In this document: in pieces, positions 10,197 to 19,200 of the stretch | Layout of the letters: every line of letters starts with the position of its first letter | Numbering within the stretch: the first letter of the stretch is position 1 | NCBI RefSeq assembly: GCF_016859285.1 | Contig: NC_053417.1 | Coordinates: forward strand, 10,739,206 to 10,803,205 | DNA from: Xiphias gladius | Taxonomy: Eukaryota > Chordata > Actinopteri > Istiophoriformes > Xiphiidae | Reading direction: 5' to 3' | Length of the DNA stretch: 64,000 nt | Made by a program: the position numbers and the translations under genes | Notes under the pieces: generated by a model | What the model saw: only the letters and a program-made list of their open reading frames with translations | What the model was told of the DNA's origin: nothing | Database searches by the model: none

Positions 10197-13100
10197 ATGT
10201 TTGGTGCTGTGTTTCTTTGCTTGGCTTGGCTGATGGGGCAGGTAACTGATGGGGAACTGGATTACATCTCTCAGGGACAGGGGATGCAACTGCTGGGCGA
10301 CTTCTCCATCGCTGGACTGTTTCCTCTCCACTACACGGATAGACCAAGGGCTAGTATGCCTGCTCTGGTTCCATGTGATGAGTGAGTTTTACTGCTTTCC
10401 TGGACAGTAAACTTCCAATTCCACTGATCAAATGCATCTCGTTGGTGGTGTGGCTTTAACATCATCCCAAATATTGTTGTTGTTTTTTTTTGTTTTTTTT
10501 TTATCATCTAATGATTATTACTTCACATTTTAATTAATTTTTCTTTTAACATGTTACCTTTTCTAGAGGTTCAACTAACAAACACGGCTTTCACCTGATG
10601 CAAGCCATGAGATTTGCTGTGGAAGAAATCAACAACAGCAGTGGACCACAGCCTCTTTTACCAGGAGTGAAGCTGGGCTACCAGATGTACGACATCTGTT
10701 CAGTGCCAGCCAGTGTCCTGGCCACACTGGACCTGCTGGAGCAGCAGAGCCAGAGCCCCTCTACGCCTGGGACAGAGGGAGACACAGACCCAGACTATGA
10801 GAACAGTCAAAGAGCAGTGGCTGTGATTGGGCCGGACAGCAGCAGCAAAACCTTCACCCCCGCTGCTTTACTGGGGGCCTTTTTAATACCACAAGTAAGT
10901 TTTAATCATTGCCCTTGAAATATGACCTGAAAAGGCCTGCATGCAACACAGAATCATTCCTCGCATCCTCTTTGTTTCATCGTAGATCTCTTATGAGGCA
11001 TCAAATGAAATGCTCAGCAACAAGTTCCTCTATCCAGCCTTTTTCCGCACAATTCCCAGCGACAAGAACCAGGTTGCAGCTATGATCCAGCTTTTAATTC
11101 GTTTCAACTGGACATGGATCGCTCTCTTAGGTAGTGACAACGCCTACGGCCTGGCGGGCATGCAGAGTCTTTCCAACCATGCGCCGCACCACGGCATCTG
11201 CATTGCCTACCAAGGAATCATCCCCTCACTCAGAGCTGACACGATCCAGACCATGAGGAACATGGTGGGGAAAATACTGAAGACCAAGGTCAACACCATC
11301 GTAGTCTTCTCCAGCAAGTCCAAACTCAGTGGCTTCTTCCCGTTTGTCATTGAGCGCAACGTGACAGATAAAGTGTGGATTGGGACGGAGGACTGGTCAT
11401 CAGCTACTCTTATATCAGGGATACCTGGGATCCAGACCATCGGCACTGTGCTCGGTGTGTCCATCAAAGATGCACATATTCCTGGTTTTGAGGACTTTGA
11501 GAGAAAGGTAGTTCAGGCTTCAGTGCAAGAGAATGACACCCAGAATGGCACCATAAGCCCAGACAATGCTTGTCTACAGAGCACAGACCTGTTCAGCCTC
11601 GCCAGGAAGAATTTCTCACTGGAGAAATATGACATTACCTCTTCCTTCAATGTGTATAAGGCGGTGTACGCCGTGGCTCATGCTCTGCACCAAGCTCTTG
11701 GCTGTGATTCTGGAGAGTGCCAAAGGAGGAGGGTGCATCCATGGGAGGTGAGCAAATGTAAACTTGCATTTTTGCCAAAGCAGAGAATCTTTCAGAACCA
11801 CAACTTGTTAAGCATTGGTGTTTCCTCTCTCCTCTCCATCTACAGCTTCTCTCGTGGCTTAAGAAGGTTCGATTCTCTCTGTTCAACACCTCTGTGTACT
11901 TTGATATGAATGGTGACCCGCCGACAGGATATGACATCGTCTCCTGGGTTTGGAGGGGGACAGACTGGTCTCTCAGAGTGGTGGGCTCCTTCACCCCAGA
12001 TCCCCTTAAGCTCACAATTGACGATGATCAAATTGAGTGGCACCAAACAGAACATTCACAACCAGTAAGAACAATGTGGAATAGTTTTCATTACACTGTT
12101 TGTAAAACTTTTGTAAAGCTTAAAAACTTTACTTTTCAACATGTTTCTTTTCACACGCTTTTTTTTTTCTTCCTTCAAGATCTCATTTGGTTCAAATATG
12201 TATGTATACTATTAGTGAGAAATTTGCAAAAGTGTTTATGAAAATATAAAATTGTAAAATGTAAAAAATATTGTTCTGATTTTAGAGAGGCCTGAACAAA
12301 TTCTAACCTTTTTAAAGGTGTATCTGATTGTTTCCAAAGCCGTCTATATGTGCTTTTGTGTGATTGCCTGTGTTTTGTTGTGTGTCTTATCTCTGTCCTT
12401 ATATCTGGAGATTTTGATCCCAGTAAGGTGACCTGATTAAATAAAGGTTATTTCTATTCTTTCTCAAACCCTGTTGCTTGCATGCAGGTGCCGTTGTCCG
12501 TCTGCTCAGCCCCATGCCCGAGGGGCCACAAGAAGGTTCTGACAGGGCAACACACCTGCTGCTTCGACTGCCAGGCTTGTCCTGCTGCCACATTCCTCAA
12601 TATAAGCGGTAAACTAAAGACACACACAGAGAGAGCAGGTTACAGTTCCTCTAGTGGTCTTTGAAGTCTTGCAGTTCTGTAACTTACGATCTTTTTCGTA
12701 TTGAATTCTACTCAAAACTCCGGAAGAAATTTCTTGCCAGTTTGAACAAAGTGTTGAACAAAATGATCAATACCCCAACACAGAAGTATTTTTTAGCTGT
12801 TGTCTGTGAGATTGACCAGCAGGTGGAGCATAATACTCACACTATGTGCTGATGCAGGAGCCAAACTGACTCAAGAGCCCTTTCGAAAGGATTCACTGGA
12901 TCTAACAACCTGTGATTTAAGACTCCTAACAAACGCTGCCAAGTGTTTTCTCTTCTAGACCGTAATTTTTAATCTAGGGATGACTCACTAACATTAAATA
13001 TGAAACCCATCGCACTGGACAAAACCCAGCTCAGGTTTTACATCCCTGGATTTCTCTTTAAATCTATGCCCTTTCTCTTCCTCAGAACCAACTACATGCC

Positions 13101-14011
13101 AGTCGTGCCTGCCGGAGCAGTGGGCTCCACGGAGCAGCGATCAGTGTCTGAATAGGACCGTCCTGATGCTCGCCTGGGACGCCCCCCTCTCCATTGCCCT
13201 GCTCCTCTTTCTGGCCACCTGTCTTCTCATGACCTCTGGCTCTGCAGTAATCCTCCTGCTCAACCTGAACACGCCTGTGGCCAAGTCTGCCGGAGGCCGC
13301 ACCTGCCTCCTGATGCTGGCAGCCCTGACTGCTGCTGCCATGAGCTCTTTGTGCCATTTTGGCCAGCCCTCTCCTCTGGCCTGTATCCTCAAGCAGCCTC
13401 TATTCATCTTTAGCTTCACTGTGTGCCTGGCCTGCATCACTGTGCGCTCCCTCCAGGTTGTCTGCATTTTTAAATTTGCATCCAAGCTGCCGGCGGCTTA
13501 TGACAAGTGGGCCAAAAAACGCGGGCCAGAGTTTACCATTTTCCTGGTGTCTGTCACCATCTTGCTCATTTCTGTACTCCGTGAGGCCCTCAACCCTTCC
13601 CAGCCGTCCGAGGATCTTGACTTCTACAAGGACAGCATTGTCTTGGAGTGCAGTAACACCCTCTCAGTCGGCACAGGCGTCGAGCTAACTTATTTCTTCC
13701 TGGTCAGCATCCTCTGCTTCTCTTTCAGCTACATGGGAAAAGACCTGCCAGCAAACTACAATGAAGCTAAGTGTGTCACCTTCAGCCTCATGGTGTGCAT
13801 GATCTGCTGGATTAGCTTCTTCACTTTATACCTCATCAGCAGAAGCCCGTTCACCATGGCCACACACGTGTTTGCCATACTTCTCAGCGTCCTGGCCTTC
13901 CTCTGCGGCTACTTCCTGCCCAAAATTTACATTATTGTCCTGAAGCCGCAAATGAACACGACTGCCCATTTCCAGAACTGCATTCAAATGTACACCATGA
14001 GCAAACAGTGA
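10197..14011 (+). CDS. tas1r1: Taste receptor type 1 member 1-like (class C GPCR), six exons, complete
   Basis: T1R1 pairs with T1R3 at the taste-cell surface to sense amino acids (umami). Exons: 10197-10381, 10567-10894, 10986-11747, 11846-12064, 12488-12608, 13086-14011. They total 2541 bp, giving 846 residues, the usual T1R length and six-exon structure. Residues 1-19 look like a signal peptide. Exons 1-4 encode the Venus flytrap ligand-binding domain (GLFPLHYTD, MRFAVEEINN, VIGPDSSS). Exon 5 and the start of exon 6 hold nine cysteines of the cysteine-rich domain. Exon 6 encodes seven membrane helices with NTPVAKSAGGR and the class C signature DLPANYNEAKCVTFS. T1R1 is favoured over T1R2 or T1R3 by stretches such as GIQTIGTVLGVSI and GYDIVSWVWRG, but paralogue choice needs a tree. 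Phases agree at all five junctions, with no stop or frameshift. Confidence 0.88.
12405..12452 (-). repeat. Teleost repeat fragment in tas1r1 intron 4
   Basis: On the minus strand this reads AACCTTTATTTAATCAGGTC followed later by GGGATCAAAATCT. It matches the motif at 9535-9575 in opposite orientation. It is a short degenerate tail with no coding content. Confidence 0.45.
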
Positions 14012-14310
14012 AGCATGTAATGAAGAGTAGCTACAAATGATGCTGGTCAACTACTGTTATCAGCCCAGGCTGAGTTTCACTTTTAAATCTATCTCACAGC
14101 TGAGTTGAAATGTTAATTGTATGTACACAAATGAAGTTGCATTAAATTGGTGTCAGTAGGGTAATTCCCTTTTCGCCGGACCTCGACTAGGAAGGTCAGT
14201 GGCCATGCTCACCTACAGATCAGCAACTGTGGCTAAAGTTTTAATCACTGAAGATCCAGACTTTTCAAGTATCCTTAAATAGGATAAATAAATAAACGTT
14301 ATCTCTGACT
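14012..14310 (+). terminator. tas1r1: tas1r1 3' UTR and probable poly(A) signal
   Basis: The stop codon is followed by about 270 bp of unique sequence. Overlapping AATAAA hexamers occur at about 14286-14297, suggesting cleavage near 14310. Confidence 0.5.
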
Positions 14311-14874
14311 AGTGTGCATTCGTTTGTGGAATCCAATGCTGCTGAAGAGAATCCAAGGGTAACACAGAGTGGTCTTTTTCCATCATAGCGCGCCCTGGTA
14401 GTTGTAGTAGGAACTGAAACACTAACACTGATGGTTGAAATGTTGTTTTTGTGAATACAAGTCAAGAATGTTGTCAGTGATGGGAGACCATTTCACTTGT
14501 TTCCAGAAGATTTTGGAACATTACCCAAACAGAACCGGTGCCTACAAAAATCAAGGAAATTATCTGATTAAAAGTGTTGATGTGTTGGAGAAAAGAAAAA
14601 TCTTTTCTTATCTTATGCTGTTGGTTTTGAGATTTTGATATTTGATAACAGTACCTGTAAAGCTTTTATGGTTTATAAATGTCAGCTTGGGTCAACAAAA
14701 CAATTGACATGATCATATTTCCAGGGATTCAACAAGTGGCAGCTGGTCTTAGAAAAAAAAGGTTTCAGAAAAGCACCATGACGTAACATCTCTTTGCATA
14801 TCAAATAAATACACAATTGGCCTGTCTTGTGTGTCTGTGTGTGTGAGTGCGTGCTTGGGTTTGTGTGTATGCGT

Positions 14875-14932
<58 letters not shown>

Positions 14933-14967
14933 AGCACATACCCACATACACACACACACACACACAT

Positions 14968-14999
<32 letters not shown>

Positions 15000-16090
15000 G
15001 CTGCTGTTGGCTGTTGTTTGAGAGGAGAGATGAAAAGGCCTTTTGTGGCTGAGAGGTCAACGCTATTGACCAGTAGATGTGTGAGTAGAGTCCAAGCTTG
15101 GCTTTCCCACAGTCTCTCTGTCCACTCACGGCTAAATACCCTGGGTCAACAATCGAAGTGTGCCATGGGTGAACAAGCAGGAGTTTTATTGTCAGCACTC
15201 CAAGCTACTGAGGAGGTTTTAGGATTTTTACCTCACAAGCTTTTTGATCAAGTGCATTTTGGAAAATTAATATTTATCATCATGCAGTGTTTAAACCATG
15301 TGTGTGTCGTCTGAAGCCAGAACCATCTTTCTCATGCTTCCCTCGATTAGTTCTGTTGGGAGTTAAGTTACAGATACAGGAGGACAGAGCAGTGTTCAAA
15401 ATGTGCTCCAAAATACTACAGCGAGACACCCAAGATGTCCTGCGATACAAACCAGAAATTTAAAATACATGCAGAATCAATTTTTACCCCTTTATCTGCA
15501 GCCTGGTACCAGCAGAGGTCAACAATTTCTAATGGTCTCATTTGATTCTCCTTTCCTGCTCCAGGATTCAACAAATCAAACTCTAGATGCTCATTAAATC
15601 TGCAGGTCCAGCAGAATTGAGTTTGTTGGTTTTTCAGTCCCTACATCATTGTTAGTTCATGTAATTTTTTCTAAATGGTGTCATTTCATTTGAAATGAAA
15701 CTTCATTTGTTACTGATATTAGAAGATGTATGAAGATGTTTGGGCAGAGAAAGTAAAGGAACAAAACCTGCAAAAATCTGAAATATCCAAATTAATGTAA
15801 TGGAAAGTCAAGTGACGGTCTTCTTTTCACAAATGTGGATTGTTTTACAGCAGTATTTGATGAATAATGAATTTACACTTTCAATGCCTTTTCCCTGAAT
15901 GCCGCCAATGCATTAAATCCTGTCTTTAATTGTTCCCTGGTTGCACATCAGGAGATGCCCATGTTACCCTGTGTAACTGGAGTGTGAGATAAGCAGCAGC
16001 CCCTGATAAGAGACTGACAGGATATCATTCCTAGTCTGATATATATCTCGGGAACGGTTTTATCTCCAATGGTCAGCCTGTGATTGCTTC
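14311..16090. other. Intergenic region between tas1r1 and the hes5 cluster
   Basis: Apart from the large CA tract, this stretch shows only short unsupported frames. Its right end grades into the promoter of the first hes5 gene, with an RBPJ/Su(H)-like TGTGAGAT at 15983-15990. Confidence 0.5.
14877..14998. repeat. Compound (CA)n microsatellite, about 120 bp
   Basis: Long runs of CA units are interrupted by short ATATACAAG and ATACCCACATA segments, and TG-rich sequence precedes them at about 14830-14875. The repeat creates spurious poly-Cys/Val and poly-His/Thr frames on both strands. Confidence 0.95.
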
Positions 16091-16257
16091 ACCTCTGAGT
16101 TATTGATGTGTGTCCTATTGTTACAAGCCTCAGCCCTGCCTGAGTCACATGGCTTTGTTATGCTAATATCTCCCTATAAAATGAGGAACAGCTCTTCCAG
16201 AGACATCAGAGCTTACAGTGTCATCCTGAAGTAGCCGCTCACTTCACCTGCACAGAC
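16090..16257 (+). promoter_or_regulatory. Promoter of the first hes5-type gene
   Basis: A TATAAAA box lies at 16175-16181, 83 bp before the ATG. Blocks upstream (GAGTTATTGA, CAGCCCTGCCTGAGTCACATGG, GGCTTTGTTATGCTAAT) recur in the same order, with small changes, upstream of the inverted copy at 19000-19200. Their conservation between copies suggests shared regulatory sites. Confidence 0.7.
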
Positions 16258-16861
16258 ATGGCTCCCTGCTCCACCAGCTACTCCTCTATTCACCACATCA
16301 GGATCTCTGAGAGAGACAACATCAAAGTGAGTACTGGATGGGATTTAAATGGTTTTGTGAAGCACAAATGTCTGATTGTTTATTACTGAATTGAATCACG
16401 AACTTACCAGGCTGTCTCCTCTTCCCCAGTTGAGAAAACCTATTGTGGAGAAAATGCGCAGAGACCGCATCAACAGCTGCATCGAGCAGCTCAAGATCAT
16501 CCTGGAGAAAGAGTTCCACAAGCAGGAGCCCAACTCCAAGCTGGAGAAAGCCGACATCCTGGAGATGACCGTGAGCTTCCTGAGGCAGCAGTTGCAGCCG
16601 GGCCTCTGTCGGAGCGACTATAGCCAAGGCTACTCTCACTGCTGGAGGGACTCTCTGCACTTCCTCTCTGCCGGCTCCAGCAAAGAGGCCACTTTCACCT
16701 CTCCGCAGGGCCTCCAGCAGAAGGAGCGGCACGAGCAGCCGCTCCATCAGGCCCAGAGAGGCAGCAGCTTCTCGCCAGTCTGCTCCACCCTCAGGCCCAC
16801 CACGCTGCAGGACAGCAGCAGCAGCAGCAGCAGCAGAGGCCCCGTGTGGAGGCCTTGGTAG
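16258..16861 (+). CDS. hes5-like: Hes5/her-type bHLH-Orange transcriptional repressor, inverted copy 1
   Basis: Hes5-type proteins are nuclear Notch targets that bind N/E-box DNA as dimers and recruit Groucho/TLE to block neural differentiation. Exons: 16258-16326 and 16430-16861 (501 bp, 166 residues). The basic region reads KPIVEKMRRDRINSCIEQLK, including the proline typical of Hes basic domains, followed by helix-loop-helix (ADILEMTVSFLRQQ). An Orange-like segment follows (DYSQGYSHCWRDSLHFLS). The last four residues are WRPW, the Groucho-binding motif. A serine run is encoded by AGC repeats just before the end. bHLH through WRPW is a single open frame, so only one intron is present, whereas mammalian HES5 has two as I recall. 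It is paired tail-to-tail with 18389-18999. It belongs to the hes5/her4/her12/her15 group; exact orthology is unresolved. Confidence 0.92.
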
Positions 16862-18388
16862 AGACTCTGTCCCACAGACACTGAGACCTGAGGGGAATCT
16901 GTTCTCTCCCTCACTAAGTAGGAAATATATTTCCAGCCTGCTCATTCATGGTGATATTGAGCGCTTTTAGTGGTTCATCATATTGATGAAAATATATGTA
17001 ATAGGTATTCTACCCTCTTAATAACAAGTTCACACTGGAGATATTCACTACACATGTGCACCACCAGTATCTTCATGCCTCAAAATGAGGTTATTATAAA
17101 TGTTTTTGTTCCTTTTTGTAACTGAAAGTGTATTCATTGTGTGTAGTTAAACCTGCTCTGAAGTTAAAAGTTTGTGTCACGTTATACTTGAAACCAGAGT
17201 GCTTTACCAAACATACAGTATCTGTTGTGACTTATTTGCCTTTAATAAATGAAGAAAGTATTTGGCAAAATGCCAAGAGACAGTAGCTAACAGTGTTGGT
17301 CATTTGTGTATGTTGTGTTTTCTATTGTAATGCATTACAGTGTAGATAAATGCTACGTATTAGAGATAGCATTTAATAGTGCTACAAACTGTTTACCATA
17401 ACTTAAATTTGGAAAATTGGATAACAATAAGACATATTTATCCATTTCTCTTTTCTTTATATTTTGTGTGGATCTATTAATTGTAAATACAGTGTGTACA
17501 GTTTTTTAATGGTTTAATTATTAATTAGAATCTCTGGATCAATAGAATTCAAATAAAAGGACATGTCTGTATTAGTATTTTAAGCCTTAATGCGACTTTT
17601 TACTTGAGTATTATGTATGTACAAAAAATAAAATAAAGACAAGCTCAGGACAGTTTTAATCCGAGGTTCATTATGGACATAGGCCAAAAGGCACTGATGT
17701 GAACATTTCCTTCATTTAAAAGGAGGGTCAACATTATCAAGAAGTTTCTTGAGTGCTCTGTACAAAAAATATAAATATTTACATTCCAATAAAAAATCTG
17801 GAATTAGCTTTTTTTTTAATGATTGTATCTTTTTATTGTAAATTGTCATACAAATGTTAGAAAATAAGTTTTAAGAGCCAGAATGTAATAGCAGAACAGC
17901 CATATCAACAAAATGTTAATATGTACATCCACTTGCACACACATGCACAAACACACACATCATCATTCTCATCCATAAAATTTGGCATAGATAATTCAAA
18001 AGAGAAGAGAAATATTCTCAACAGCAGCTGTCAGTATAACACAGTACGGCAGATATATATACTGTATATATCGTTACATCAAGCAGTCCAAAGATAAACT
18101 CCACTGGAGTAAACAATCATTTCACAAAGATTTGACAAAACCATCATCACTCAAAATCAACCTCCTGCTTTTTTTAAACACAAGGAAAAAGCTAACATCA
18201 GGTGTAAATCAAAGTCAGAGCAGGACAATCTTCAAATGAGTGAGAGCCTTCGCTTTTACTACTTGTCCATCAATGTGATGAGACAATAAGGAAACCCATC
18301 ATGAATGAGCAGGCTGGAAATATATTTCCTACTTAGTGAGGGAGAGAACAGATTCCCCTCAGGTCTCAGTGTCTGTGGGACAGAGTCT
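16862..18388. other. Convergent 3' UTRs and spacer of the inverted hes5 pair
   Basis: The first 89 bp after each stop codon are nearly identical in the two copies, ending at 16950 and 18300 with CCTGCTCATTCATG. The roughly 1.35 kb between is unique. Plus-strand AATAAA occurs at about 17243 and again near 17553 and 17626. A minus-strand AATAAA (TTTATT) lies near 17832. The two transcripts therefore converge without an obvious gene between them. Confidence 0.65.
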
Positions 18389-18999
18389 CTACCAAGGCCT
18401 CCACACGGGGCCTCTGCTGCTGCTGCTGCTGCTGTCCTGCAGCGTGGTGGGCCTGAGGGTGGAGCAGACTGGCGAGAAGCTGCTGCCTCTCTGGGCCTGA
18501 TGGAGCGGCTGCTCGTGCCGCTCCTTCTGCTGGAGGCCCTGCGGAGAGGTGAAAGAGGCCTCTTTGCTGGAGCCGGCAGAGAGGAAGTGCAGAGAGTCCC
18601 TCCAGCAGTGAGAGTAGCCTTGGCTATAGTCGCTCCGACAGAGGCCCGGCTGCAACTGCTGCCTCAGGAAGCTCACGGTCATCTCCAGGATGTCGGCTTT
18701 CTCCAGCTTGGAGTTGGGCTCCTGCTTGTGGAACTCTTTCTCCAGGATGATCTTGAGCTGCTCGATGCAGCTGTTGATGCGGTCTCTGCGCATTTTCTCC
18801 ACAATAGGTTTTCTCAACTGGGGAAGAGGAGACAGCCTGGTAAGTTCGTGATTCAATTCAGTACTAAACAATCAGACATTTGTGCTGCACAAGCTGATGC
18901 AAAACCATTTAAATCCCATCCAGTACTCACTTTGATGTTGTCTCTCTCAGAGATCCTGATGTGGTGAATAGAGGAGTAGTTGGTGGAGCAGGGAGCCAT
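18389..18999 (-). CDS. hes5-like: Hes5/her-type bHLH-Orange transcriptional repressor, inverted copy 2
   Basis: Exons: 18931-18999 and 18389-18817 (498 bp, 165 residues), on the minus strand. The protein has the same N-terminus (MAPCSTSYSSIHHIRISERD), basic region, helix-loop-helix, Orange-like segment and WRPW end as the plus-strand copy. The differences I can see are one serine fewer in the AGC-encoded run and Ser instead of Thr in KEASFTSPQ. The intron is almost the same, apart from an approximately 11-bp insertion near the middle (CATCAGCTTG). The same role as a Notch-dependent repressor is expected. Near identity through intron and 3' UTR points to recent duplication or gene conversion. 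Confidence 0.92.
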
Positions 19000-19200
19000 G
19001 TCTGTGCAGGTGAAGTGAGCAGCTACTTCTGGACGGCACTGTAAGCTCTGATGTCTCTGGAGGAGCCACTCCTCAATTTATACTGGGAGATTAGCATAAC
19101 AAAGCCATGTGGCTCAGGCAGGGCTGGGGTTCCCACACTCTGACCGGGGGGACTCCCAGCACAACAATGGACGACATGTCAATAACTCATAGGGCGTGTA
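19000..19200 (-). promoter_or_regulatory. Promoter of inverted hes5 copy 2
   Basis: A TATAAA box on the minus strand (19082-19077) sits 83 bp before the ATG, the same spacing as in copy 1. A Su(H)/RBPJ-type TGTGGGAA (minus strand, 19137-19130) lies 131 bp upstream of the ATG, as expected for a direct Notch target. Copy 1 lacks this exact site at the matching place. Confidence 0.7.

Noticed and set aside
14749-15198. Open frames rich in Cys/Val or His/Thr around 14.8-15.2 kb on both strands
   Set aside because: They are translations of the CA/TG microsatellite and have no coding support.
16322-16945. Long open frame (207 codons) antisense to the first hes5 copy, with a similar one of 220 codons at 18305-18967
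   Set aside because: Both are shadows of the duplicated bHLH exon on the opposite strand. They run through the intron and 3' UTR and have no motif of their own.
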